This document shows positions 8,201 through 16,144 of a DNA stretch of 64,000 nucleotides, one piece after another (positions within the stretch are counted from its first letter, which is position 1; each line of letters starts with the position of its first letter). The notes under the pieces were generated by a model. It was not told where the DNA came from. It ran no database searches and saw only the letters and a program-made list of their open reading frames with translations. Source of the stretch: Verrucomicrobiia bacterium (GTDB lineage: Bacteria > Verrucomicrobiota > Verrucomicrobiia > Verrucomicrobiales > Akkermansiaceae); the NCBI GenBank assembly GCA_030432565.1, contig JAUIGV010000021.1, positions 1 through 64,000 on the forward strand, given 5' to 3'. The position numbers were made by a program, and so were the translations under genes.

Positions 8201-9243
8201 TTCATTCCATGAATGCAAAGCAAATTCTCCCCCACGTTCAAAAGAGTGGTATTAATGACGAAGTCCTCACCAGCCAAAGCATTGGAATCACTGTTCGAGG
8301 CGACAGCCGCTGAATCGTGTCCCAAGACATCGGACGGCGGGCTGTTCGCCCCGGCAATGGGCTCGGGGTCGCCGTTCAAGTAGGCCACAAATCCGTCGTC
8401 ATAATTCATCCTCAGAACCAGATCGGAATAGGCACTCGGGTCAGTCACCTGAAACGGGATCCTGATGTAAACCGTTGTCGCTTTGCCATAGAGCTCGTCG
8501 CGAAGGTCCGTCGCAATCAGATCGTAATATTGGTCACTATTTAATGCCCCAAAGCCATGGGGCGTTGGCCCATCCGTCCAAGATGAGTCATCAAAGCTTG
8601 GCATAATCCACGAATCCAGATTCACCCCATCCTGAACATCATCATCGCCGTCGGATGGCACCAGATAAGTTGCCGCCGCCCCGACCGACGCCAATGACTC
8701 ATCCGTGACTTCTTGCTTGAGACCATAGGAAACATTCGTGACCTGAATCGGATAAGCCGGACTGTAATCCTGCTCCACGGTAACTCCATCCGGCCGGACG
8801 ATTCCCAGATATTCTCCCGAATCCGAAAGCTTGAAGTTGGCATGAAGCTCCGCGCCCGAAGCCTTGCGATTCTTGTCCGAAGCAAAGACAAGCAGGCTTT
8901 GCGCCGGCTCCAAGGTCACCGCGGGAAAGGTCCACTTGGTGAGATCGTTGCGATCATCGGTGAGATGCCAGCCTGCGAGATCCACGGCAGAGGCCCCCGG
9001 ATTATAAATCTCAATCCAATCTTCGTCATCACCGTCTTCGTCGAGCAAGCCTGACTGATTCGATGCCATAAACTCGGAAATGACCAACATCTGTGCCATG
9101 GCCAACGGAGCTCCCAGCCAAATAAAGACGCCTAAAAACCAGCAACCAAACCAACAAGGAATTCTCGAAATCCCGTCACCTGGTTCTACACGGGGATACT
9201 CGGATGGACACACCGCCCCTTTGTTAAAAATCGATCGTTTCAT
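5254..9243 (-). CDS. Secreted CotH-kinase protein with lamin-tail domains
   Basis: A 1329-residue exported protein. A signal peptide with an unusually long N-region ends near residue 50 (GAPLAMAQ). A lamin-tail domain follows (VISEFMASNQSGLLDEDGDDEDWIEI onward, to about 165), then a carbohydrate-binding-like insert (VLRMNYDDGFVAYLNG). The CotH kinase domain covers about 540-830, with KKSFDLDFNKGERF, MTNNRDHGHKNYYVY and the acidic PLVWDIDLCLG near residue 750. Two further lamin-tail-like domains and a C-terminal domain (TLFEYALGLDPL) complete it. CotH proteins of spore coats phosphorylate secreted proteins; the role here is unknown. Its stop is 38 bp before the lyase ATG, so it appears to head the sugar operon. 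Confidence 0.88.
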   Translation of the reverse strand: MKRSIFNKGAVCPSEYPRVEPGDGISRIPCWFGCWFLGVFIWLGAPLAMAQMLVISEFMASNQSGLLDEDGDDEDWIEIYNPGASAVDLAGWHLTDDRNDLTKWTFPAVTLEPAQSLLVFASDKNRKASGAELHANFKLSDSGEYLGIVRPDGVTVEQDYSPAYPIQVTNVSYGLKQEVTDESLASVGAAATYLVPSDGDDDVQDGVNLDSWIMPSFDDSSWTDGPTPHGFGALNSDQYYDLIATDLRDELYGKATTVYIRIPFQVTDPSAYSDLVLRMNYDDGFVAYLNGDPEPIAGANSPPSDVLGHDSAAVASNSDSNALAGEDFVINTTLLNVGENLLCIHGMNRAIGNADALFVAELLGSRVTGSLEEAYFTTPTPGEANSAGDSEPGPVIRTVTNDLAPIDPAAGGLVIEADVVSTLNPLASVTLAWRIMYGSESVLPMVDDGTGSDSVAGDGVYTAVIPTSSLSAGQMLRWKVTAADSAGVETVAPPFPDPRDSPQYYGTIAEDPSVASSNLPVLHWFTSSPSGAETNSGSRGSIYYRGEFYDNIQADRHGQSTGGFPKKSFDLDFNKGERFLPYEGGRRAKDVNLITNWADKSKTRNTIGYEIMRMAGHPAHYSFPVRVQQNGRFFSTADLIEDGDDRYLERVGLDGEGALYKMYNRLDSSSSGVNKKTRKDENNSDLAALVAGLGLSGEAKLRYGYDHMNIAGLINYLAAIDMTNNRDHGHKNYYVYRDTNETGEWRPLVWDIDLCLGRNWRSGPAYFDDVFTNNNLRAGPTNRMKQLVFNDPVLNNMFRRRVRTLMDQLYGSPAAPVNYLSTRVNELVALIDPNNDSPLSGGDDADLDYQRWRSWGNMNAMRPAANRILNEYIPTKRAQLYGLGELPGLQPAAPSIDIGVVDFNPAASGASADQSGEYFILNNPNNFAVDCSGWEVSGGVAMTLPAGAVIPQNGTLHVGREAVGFRARSVSPKANEKRYLVSGYRGQLSARGETIILKDHAGTVIDTATFSGDPTPAQSALRVAEILYAPAAPTVAELAAIPNLSSSDFEFIELVNTGSETLDLGGAQFIDGVTMTLGAGIDLMAGERLLVVANQAAFELRFGAGLPVAGEFAGSLSNSGEAIQIVDAVGENVLEFSYDGGWFPVADDQGHSLVVLDPAGTPFNDFDVARNWGVSQMVGGDPGLVSSETGLTYQFWKYRNFTDTQLDDPLISGDHADFDGDSLSTLFEYALGLDPLVADEELGYGVSIQQVEGIERLVMTHRVQAKSLDLTVIVESCDDLVQWVSQTGLVEDPSDNADGTVLRKVFDSQAVTDVMNRFMRLRVGVISSN

Positions 9244-9460
9244 ATTGTGTGCAGGAATAGAGGTTATTACAAAGTCAATGCACCGGTCAAGTAGCCAAGC
9301 CCGAATGAAAGCGGGCCTCCACCACTTCTCGAATCCGGCATCGCCTCGACCCTACCCATTTTCGGGCACGCTCTATCTACAACAATTTAAGTAAGGCGAT
9401 AGACTCGGGGATAAAAGCGTCGTAGGGACCGGCGCAACGAATCAAGACCATATTTACCGT
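9244..9460. other. Divergent intergenic region
   Basis: A 217-bp gap between the divergent CotH and PEP-CTERM genes must hold both promoters. A small hairpin (GCCCG at 9299-9303 and CGGGC at 9312-9316) is visible. No clear -35/-10 pair, no Shine-Dalgarno before either start and no LacI-like palindrome were found. Confidence 0.4.
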
Positions 9461-10321
9461 ATGAAATATCTTACTCTCACCGCCCTTTTCGTCAGCCCAA
9501 TCCATGCTGCCTTGGTCATTGAAGAAACCTTCAGCTATGACGCGGGTAACCTCAACGGTCGGAACGGTGGCACTGGATTTTCCAGCGGCTGGAGCAATAC
9601 GCGCAACAACCCATCAATCGTCGAGACCGGGCTGACTGCCGGCAGCTTGGCCTCGGGCGGCGGAACATCACGTGGGAACGCCTGGAGCGGCACCGAGCGC
9701 CAGATCGGGAGCAGCTTGTCAAATGCAGGACTTACCGCAAACGGCTCCGCCCTGTGGTTCAGCGCCATTTTCGACCTGACGAATATGAATGTTGCCAACG
9801 CAGATCTCAGCCTCTCACTGGGAACTTCCGGTTTTTTCGCGGGCGCATTCGGCGACCGTGAGAATCTCGCCAGCGGAGAAGGCATCGGAATCACCCATAG
9901 CCGGGCGCGAGTTCAAGGCGTTTACTGGTCCGACAGCGACAGCGATACCATCGCAGAAAGGGTCGAGAACGATAGTTCTTTGCTAATCGATGGCCAGGGT
10001 GGAAACGGAAATCCTACACAGGCACTCATCGTCGGTCGCATCGATTGGGGTTCCGACGACAACGCCAATGAGACCCTGACTCTCTACGCTCCATCGGATA
10101 ACCTGACTCTTGGAAGCCCGATCATGGCTGCCTGGGAAATCCCAGCCCTCGACCAATCGGCTTTCGACCGGATCGCCATCCAATATAAGGATAATCCTCA
10201 AGTAGACGAAATCCGATTTGGATCTACATCAGCTGATGTTCTTCCCGCTGCCATTCCAGAGCCAAGTTCCACGCTCCTACTTGCACTCGGAGCTCTTGGC
10301 TTGATCTGTCGTCGCCGCTAA
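9461..10321 (+). CDS. Secreted PEP-CTERM protein, first of a tandem pair
   Basis: A 286-residue exported protein. A short signal peptide ends at PIHA. The body resembles a concanavalin-like beta-sandwich with the opening EETFSYDAGNLNGRNGGTGF common in PEP-CTERM proteins. The C-terminus is a textbook sorting tag: IPEPSSTLLLALGALGLICRRR, giving Pro-Glu-Pro, one hydrophobic helix and an arginine cluster, which exosortase systems recognise to attach proteins to the cell surface or release them. No exosortase gene is in this window. The next gene is a close paralogue lacking the tag. Function of the body is unknown; extracellular polymer association is only a guess. Confidence 0.88.
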   Translation: MKYLTLTALFVSPIHAALVIEETFSYDAGNLNGRNGGTGFSSGWSNTRNNPSIVETGLTAGSLASGGGTSRGNAWSGTERQIGSSLSNAGLTANGSALWFSAIFDLTNMNVANADLSLSLGTSGFFAGAFGDRENLASGEGIGITHSRARVQGVYWSDSDSDTIAERVENDSSLLIDGQGGNGNPTQALIVGRIDWGSDDNANETLTLYAPSDNLTLGSPIMAAWEIPALDQSAFDRIAIQYKDNPQVDEIRFGSTSADVLPAAIPEPSSTLLLALGALGLICRRR

Positions 10322-10351
10322 GCAAGATCTTCCCCCAAGTAGGAATCCACC

Positions 10352-11455
10352 ATGAATTCGAAATTACCCCTCTCTTCTCTCCTGACAGCCGCCGCCTGCT
10401 CGATTGCCAGCGCAACTCCGGTCGTCGAAGAATCTTTCGGTTACGATGAGGGCCCTGTCACCGGTCTGGATGGAGGGACCGGTTTCAGCGGTGTTTGGAA
10501 CAATCCCCGCAACAATCCTGCGGTTGTTGCGCCCGGTCTGACCTGGGGGGAGTTAATGACTTCAGGTAACAGCTCCCGGGGAAATGCCTGGAGCTCTTTG
10601 GTCCGGCCGTTGGATACTGCGATTGCGGATGCGGGACTTCTCGAAAATGGCTCAACCCTTTGGTTCAGCATCATCCTTGATCTTGAAGGTCAAAACATCG
10701 CCAACGCCGACCTCAACTTTTCCCTCGGGACCGCAGGCTTTTTCCCAAGTGTCTTCGGAGACCGCGAAAACCTTGCTTCAGGCGAAGGGATCGGCGTCAC
10801 CCACAGCCGGGCTCGCATCCAGGGTGTTTACTGGCAGGACAGCGATAATGACACCATTGCGGAGCGCGTTGAAAACAATAGCACTCTGCTGATCGATGGT
10901 GGAGACGGGAGGCTGACGCGTGCGCTCGTCGTGGGCCGGATCGATTGGGGTGCCGATGAGAATGCCGACGAAACGCTCACTCTTTACGCTCCGGGCGAAG
11001 ATCTGGCCCTCGGCGAACCCATCATGGACCCGTGGATTCTCCCGGCCCTCGACCAATCGGCATTCAACCAGATCGCCCTCCAATACAAGGACACCCCGCA
11101 AATGGACGAAGTCAGACTGGGAGCGACCTCTACCGATGTTCTCCCGAAGGTCGGTGGCCCGGTAGCCTCCCCCGTTATCACCTCATTGACCGCGATCGAC
11201 CCTACGACCTACGAGCTCACAATTGTGGCCGCGGCAAGCAGCACCTTCTCCCTCACCTCCTCGGAAACTCTCGACTTCCAAGGCAGCGATTTGGTCACCG
11301 GATTGACCCAGGGCAGCCCTGAAGACGCCGGCTCTATCGACAACAACGGACTCGCCTTCACCACTGATGATGAAGGCAACGCGACCATCCGCTTCACCTC
11401 CGTTGCCGCCAAAAATTTCGTCTGGATTGGACCTCCGATAGTTGTAGGGCCCTAG
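10352..11455 (+). CDS. Secreted paralogue of the preceding gene, without PEP-CTERM
   Basis: A 367-residue exported protein. After a signal peptide (residues about 1-21, ending in ASA) its first 265 residues align without large gaps to the preceding protein, roughly two thirds identical by eye, including ENLASGEGIGVTHSRARIQGVYW and IPEPS-free counterpart TDVLPKVGG. In place of the sorting tag it has about 100 extra residues (ITSLTAIDPTTYELTIVAAA to FVWIGPPIVVGP) of beta-rich character, with no membrane helix or arginine tail. It begins 30 bp after its neighbour, so both are probably one transcript. A recent tandem duplication with exchange of the C-terminal module is the simplest reading; this copy should be free in the periplasm or medium. 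Confidence 0.8.
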   Translation: MNSKLPLSSLLTAAACSIASATPVVEESFGYDEGPVTGLDGGTGFSGVWNNPRNNPAVVAPGLTWGELMTSGNSSRGNAWSSLVRPLDTAIADAGLLENGSTLWFSIILDLEGQNIANADLNFSLGTAGFFPSVFGDRENLASGEGIGVTHSRARIQGVYWQDSDNDTIAERVENNSTLLIDGGDGRLTRALVVGRIDWGADENADETLTLYAPGEDLALGEPIMDPWILPALDQSAFNQIALQYKDTPQMDEVRLGATSTDVLPKVGGPVASPVITSLTAIDPTTYELTIVAAASSTFSLTSSETLDFQGSDLVTGLTQGSPEDAGSIDNNGLAFTTDDEGNATIRFTSVAAKNFVWIGPPIVVGP

Positions 11456-11460
11456 TCGGC

Positions 11461-12477
11461 CTATCCCATCGGATACCTTATTTCCTCGCTCACCTTGTCG
11501 ATCAGGTTGAGCGTTTTTTCGTCCAACTTCAATCCGGCCGCCTTGAGAATCGGCTGCATCTGGTCGACCGAGCGAACTCCCACAATCGTCGAAGCCACAA
11601 AATCATGCTGCTTGCTCCAAGCCGTCGCCAGTGTCGTGACATCGAGATCGAGATCTTTGGCGATGTCACCAAAACGCTTCGTCGAAGCAATCGTCTCATC
11701 GTTCACGAATCGAGTCGCCATCGCCCGCTGACGCACGCCTCCGGTTGTTAAATATTCTGAAAAACGAGCCCCATCGGGAACCCCGTCGTTGTATTTCCCC
11801 GTCAAAACCCCGCCCGCAAGCGGACTATAAGGCAGCAGACTGACCTTCTCCCTGCGCAAACACTCGGCCAACTCATGCTCGTCCCGCCGATTGTTCAGCG
11901 AGAAATTGTTCTGCACCGTATCAATCCGCGTAAAACCTTCCAAATCACTTGTCCAAAGGCTCTTCATCACCCCGTAGGAATTATCGTTACTCAAACCAAT
12001 CGCACGCACCTTCCCCTCTTTGACGAATTCATCGAGCACTTCGAGGGTATCGGCGGCCCTCATGCCATGGTCCGGCCAGTGGACTTGATACAGATCGATA
12101 TAATCAGTCCCCAAACGACGCAAACTCCCTTCGAGCGCCTTGCGCAAGTGAACCCGGTCCAGGGCCGCCTTGCCATGGCGAATCGGCGGACAGAACCACC
12201 CGTGCGCCGCTCCCGCCACCTTTGTTGCCAGAATCACCGACTCCCTCGGCTTCCCCTGCAACCATTCCCCCACCCACTCCTCGGTCAGCCCAGCCAACCC
12301 CTCCGTCGGAGGCACCGGATAGACCTCCGCAGTGTCAAAAAAATCGATTCCGGCCTCAATCGACTCATCCAAAATCCGAAAACTCTCCCTCTTGTCAGCT
12401 TGTGTTCCGAAGGTCATTGTTCCCATGCAGATCTCACTGACCACAATTCCGCTCGTTCCCAATCGTCTTTTTTCCAT
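11461..12477 (-). CDS. Aldo/keto reductase, Tas-like
   Basis: A 338-residue NADPH-dependent oxidoreductase with the complete AKR catalytic tetrad: D48 and Y53 (FFDTAEVYPVPPTEG), K86 (ILATKVAG) and H133 (YQVHWPDHG). The AEVYPVPP-x-x-x-GLTE-x-WVG-x-WL segment closely recalls E. coli Tas, a member of the AKR11-like branch with a longer loop here. Cofactor-binding elements near the C-terminus are consistent (VASTIVGVRSVDQMQ). The gene stands alone, convergent with the PEP-CTERM paralogue and divergent from the secretion operon. The natural substrate is not predictable. Confidence 0.9.
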   Translation of the reverse strand: MEKRRLGTSGIVVSEICMGTMTFGTQADKRESFRILDESIEAGIDFFDTAEVYPVPPTEGLAGLTEEWVGEWLQGKPRESVILATKVAGAAHGWFCPPIRHGKAALDRVHLRKALEGSLRRLGTDYIDLYQVHWPDHGMRAADTLEVLDEFVKEGKVRAIGLSNDNSYGVMKSLWTSDLEGFTRIDTVQNNFSLNNRRDEHELAECLRREKVSLLPYSPLAGGVLTGKYNDGVPDGARFSEYLTTGGVRQRAMATRFVNDETIASTKRFGDIAKDLDLDVTTLATAWSKQHDFVASTIVGVRSVDQMQPILKAAGLKLDEKTLNLIDKVSEEIRYPMG

Positions 12478-12629
12478 AACTCAAATTCTCCCCAAGCCTT
12501 TCCAACAGGCAAGCGTCTTTGCTTTTTTTCCTCAATTTCCCCGCCGTCGGCACGACATCGGCGGATTCTCGAAATACGAATTGCATTTCATGAAAGTCAC
12601 GGCATATTTCCGAACCCTTAAGATAGCGA

Positions 12630-14831
12630 ATGAGCGACCCTTCTTCCACTAAAAACGACAAAGGCTACGTCTGCGTTGATCTCCTGACCCGCCTTGGACA
12701 AGTCACCGGCCATCAGTTCGATATTGAGCGCATCTACCAGCTCCTCGAAGTGGTTTACGGCAGGGCGCACGGCGATCCGCTCGCCCAACTCGCACTCGCA
12801 GTCGAAGAACTCACTCTCAAAGCTGCCACGGCTTTCGAGCCACTGGCCCAAGCCGTCTGGCATGCCAACGCCGATAACCCGATAGTCTTTTGGAGCGAAC
12901 CCGAGCAGCGCTATTTTATCGTGACCGGAGTCACCGCCTTCAAAGTCCGTATCGCCACCTTTGAAGAGGACGCCTACGGCTCCGAGACGATCTCGCGCGC
13001 GAAGCTGGGGCGCCTCCTGGGCCTCAAAAGCGTCAACGAGCCCCTTGAATACGCCATCATCGAATCCCAAACGCCCACCGAGGGAGCCAGCGCCGCGACC
13101 GAAAAGCGCGAAGGTGAACAGTTCCTCCGTCACTCCGCCTCCACCCATGGCCATGACGAGCATGGTCACCACAGCCACCTGCCCCCGCTGAAGCGCTTCC
13201 TGCGGATCCTTAAACCAGAGCGCAAGGACATCATTACCCTGCTGATCTTCTCTGTCTTCTCCGGGGTCCTCTACCTCTCACTTCCTCTTGCCGTTGATAC
13301 CATCGTGACCAACCTGGCCTTTGGTGCGCAGTCCGATCCCTACATTCAGGCCCTGATTGTCGTCGCGAAAATTCTCGCCGCCTGCCTCATCCTGCAAGCC
13401 CTCGTCCTGGCCTTCCAATACTACGTCGCAGAGGTTATCCAACGGCGCATCTTCGTCCGGACCGCCAGCGAACTGGCCTTTCGCCTCCCCCGCGTTCGTG
13501 CGGAATCGCTCGATGGCATCCACGGGCCCGAGTTGGTCAATCGCTTCCTCGACGTCGTGACCGTCCAGAAAAACACGACCTACTTTCTATTGGAAGGGGT
13601 CAATCTCGTCGCCGCCAGCTTGATCGGAATGATCCTTCTCGCCTTTTACCACCCACTCCTCCTTCTCCTCGTGACCATACTGGTCGTGCTCATCATCCTC
13701 GTCACCTGGATTCTCGGACGAGGCGCTGTCGATACCGCAATTGAGGAATCCATCCCCAAATACGATCTTGTCGCCTGGTTTCAGGAAATCGCGGCCTACC
13801 CCTTCATGTTCAAAGGTTCCGGTGGCTACGATATGGCCTACCACCGCACCAACCTCCTTGCCACCAAGTTTGTCAACGCGAGGAAGAAGCACTTCGGCAA
13901 AGTCTTCCGCCAAATTTCCGGACTCCTGATTCTGTCCATCATCGCAAGCGTCGCCGTGCTCATTCTCGGCACCTGGCTTGTCCTCAGTCAGCAGATCACC
14001 CTCGGGCAACTCGTCGCCTCCGAGCTCATTATGAGCAGCATCGTCTACTCGCTTCTCAAACTCGGCAAAAAACTCGAAGCCTGGTATGACACCATGGCCT
14101 CAACCGACAAATTGGGCCACATCTTCGATCTCGAAACTGAATCGACCGTCGGAGAATGCCCGGTCATTGATTACACTCGGGGGATCTCGATCAAGGCCCG
14201 CGACCTCGCCTTCGGCTATAGAAGAGGCAAACTTCTTTTCCAGGAACTGAATTTCGAAATTGCTCCCGGTGAGAAGGTCGCGATTTATGGTCCTCAAGGC
14301 AGTGGAGTCAGTTCGATTCTCAACCTTTTCTTCGCCGTTCGTCAGCCAAACAATGGATCGATTTCTTTCGACGGGCTGGACGGCCGCAGTTGGGATCTCG
14401 AAACCCTCCGCGAGTCCGTCCAACTCCTCCGGCGCGACGAATTCATCGAAGGCACCATCGTGGAAAACCTTCGCCTCGGGCGAACCGAGATCAGCATGGA
14501 CGAAATCCGCGATGCTCTCGAGAAGGTTGGCATTCTCGACCGGGTTCTAAGTCGCCCCGAAGGGTTCGACCTGCAAATTCAAGTCGGAGGCTCCCCCCTT
14601 TCCTACACCCAGAGAATCTCCCTTCTCTTTGCAAGAGCCCTGGTTCAAAGGCCACGCCTCCTCCTCATCGACGAACTCTTTGATGGGCTGGATACCCCCA
14701 TCTACGAGCACCTCACCAAGGTGATCTTCGAGTCCGACCTTAACTGCACCATCGTGGTGGCCACCCGGACCAAGGACCTCCTCTCCAAATGTGACCGCAC
14801 CCTAAGTCTTTCCACCCCCTCCCGACCCTAA
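12630..14831 (+). CDS. Type-I-secretion-like ABC half-transporter with degenerate ATPase
   Basis: A 733-residue fusion. Residues 1-135 resemble a C39-like, probably non-catalytic peptidase domain (RYFIVTGV stands where the His motif is expected). A His-rich linker (THGHDEHGHHSH) precedes a six-helix exporter domain (about 195-475). The nucleotide-binding domain (about 505-725) is abnormal: Walker A reads GPQGSGVSS, so the phosphate-binding Lys is Val at 560; the signature is LSYTQ instead of LSGGQ; the H-loop His is Thr (VVATRTK). Walker B with its Glu (LLLIDELFDGLD) is kept. With HlyD and TolC genes directly behind, it belongs to a type I export system, but ATP hydrolysis by this subunit is doubtful. 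Confidence 0.85.
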   Translation: MSDPSSTKNDKGYVCVDLLTRLGQVTGHQFDIERIYQLLEVVYGRAHGDPLAQLALAVEELTLKAATAFEPLAQAVWHANADNPIVFWSEPEQRYFIVTGVTAFKVRIATFEEDAYGSETISRAKLGRLLGLKSVNEPLEYAIIESQTPTEGASAATEKREGEQFLRHSASTHGHDEHGHHSHLPPLKRFLRILKPERKDIITLLIFSVFSGVLYLSLPLAVDTIVTNLAFGAQSDPYIQALIVVAKILAACLILQALVLAFQYYVAEVIQRRIFVRTASELAFRLPRVRAESLDGIHGPELVNRFLDVVTVQKNTTYFLLEGVNLVAASLIGMILLAFYHPLLLLLVTILVVLIILVTWILGRGAVDTAIEESIPKYDLVAWFQEIAAYPFMFKGSGGYDMAYHRTNLLATKFVNARKKHFGKVFRQISGLLILSIIASVAVLILGTWLVLSQQITLGQLVASELIMSSIVYSLLKLGKKLEAWYDTMASTDKLGHIFDLETESTVGECPVIDYTRGISIKARDLAFGYRRGKLLFQELNFEIAPGEKVAIYGPQGSGVSSILNLFFAVRQPNNGSISFDGLDGRSWDLETLRESVQLLRRDEFIEGTIVENLRLGRTEISMDEIRDALEKVGILDRVLSRPEGFDLQIQVGGSPLSYTQRISLLFARALVQRPRLLLIDELFDGLDTPIYEHLTKVIFESDLNCTIVVATRTKDLLSKCDRTLSLSTPSRP

Positions 14832-14876
14832 ACCGGAAACCTCCTGATCTTGAAAACCAGCCATTCCAACAAACCA

Positions 14877-16139
14877 ATGACTGACCTCCCGGCACTGACC
14901 CTCACGGGCTCCAACCGCAAGAGTTACTTCTTCAGCCGTCTCCTCATTCTCGGCCTCATCGGGGTGATTCTCTTTATCGTCTTTGCTCCCTGGCGGCAAT
15001 TCGTCACCGGATCCGGCAAGGTCATCGCCTTCAACCCCCTCGATCGCTCGGTCAATATCGAGGCACCCATTGAAGGTCGCATCCGCATGCTCAATGTGGT
15101 GGAGGGTCAACCCATCATGAAAGGCGAGATCATTGCTGAGATTGAAGATAACGACCCCAACCTTCTTAAGAATCTAAAGTATCAGCAGGAGCAATTAACC
15201 AAACGCCTCGAAAACGAAAAGGAACGCCTCCGTGCCGTCACCCAGAAGAAGGGCTTTCAAGAATTGGAGAAAAATCAGGCCATACGCTCCGCCCGGGAAA
15301 AAATCGCCGCCGCTGAAATCGAGAGCAAGACCGCCCGGCTCAACTTCACCCGAGTCGAAAATCTCTTCGAAAAGGGCCTCGAATCCCGGCAAAACTACGA
15401 AGCAGCCATCCTGCGGCGTGACTCCGCCACCGCCGGACTGAACGCCGCCAATGCCAACCTCATCCAGGTTGAAAAAACCTACGACTCTGCTCTCGCCGAT
15501 ACACGTGGTGCCATCGAGGCCGCAAAAGGGGCCATCGCAGCGGCGAACAACGAACTCAAGAAGCTCGATATCTCCGTTAATCGCACCGCCAGCCAGGTCA
15601 TCCGGGCACCTCGGGATAGCTTTGTCCTCAGCGTCCCCGTCACCGCTGGCTCCTATCTCAAGCCAGGCACCCTCGTCTGCACCCTCATCCCTCAAACCGA
15701 ATCACGATTTGTAGAGATCATGGTTGATGGCAACGACGTCGCCCTCATTGCAGCCCGCGATGAAGAAGCCGGCACCCCCGGCAGCCCGGTCCGCCTCGCG
15801 TTCGAAGGCTGGCCCGCCATCCAGGCCATCGGCTGGCCCCAACTCGCCATCGGCACCTACGGCGGCGAAGTGGTCTTCATTGATGCCACCGACAATGGCA
15901 CAGGTAAATTCCGAGTCGTCGTTGGGCCTGCGACCGACAAGGTAAAACGCTACGGCGAAATCGGCGATATGGAAGTCCCTTGGCCCGATCACAAGACCCT
16001 TCTCCGCCAAGGCGTCCGCACCCGTGCCTGGCTTATGCTCGATGAAGTTCCTCTGTGGTTCGAAGTCTGGCGTCAAATCAACGGCTTCCCCCCCATCGGT
16101 ACTGGTATCGAAGAAATCGACCCAACCCTTAAAAAATAG
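14877..16139 (+). CDS. HlyD-family periplasmic adaptor (membrane fusion protein)
   Basis: A 420-residue adaptor linking an inner-membrane exporter to a TolC channel. One N-terminal membrane helix (RLLILGLIGVILFIVFAPW) is followed by a first half-lipoyl motif (VNIEAPIEGRIRMLNVVEGQ), a long coiled-coil hairpin (about 95-240, rich in Glu, Lys and Ala), a second half-lipoyl (QVIRAPRDSFVLSVPVTAG) and a beta-barrel with the repeated AFEGWPAIQ/GWPQLAIGTYGGEV pattern. An ATG at 14877 is preferred to a TTG at 14850. It is 45 bp after the ABC gene and 5 bp before the TolC gene, so the three form one system. The C-terminal VPLWFEVWRQINGFPP recalls adaptors of Bacteroidota-type exporters. Confidence 0.88.
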   Translation: MTDLPALTLTGSNRKSYFFSRLLILGLIGVILFIVFAPWRQFVTGSGKVIAFNPLDRSVNIEAPIEGRIRMLNVVEGQPIMKGEIIAEIEDNDPNLLKNLKYQQEQLTKRLENEKERLRAVTQKKGFQELEKNQAIRSAREKIAAAEIESKTARLNFTRVENLFEKGLESRQNYEAAILRRDSATAGLNAANANLIQVEKTYDSALADTRGAIEAAKGAIAAANNELKKLDISVNRTASQVIRAPRDSFVLSVPVTAGSYLKPGTLVCTLIPQTESRFVEIMVDGNDVALIAARDEEAGTPGSPVRLAFEGWPAIQAIGWPQLAIGTYGGEVVFIDATDNGTGKFRVVVGPATDKVKRYGEIGDMEVPWPDHKTLLRQGVRTRAWLMLDEVPLWFEVWRQINGFPPIGTGIEEIDPTLKK

Positions 16140-16144
16140 ATCTC

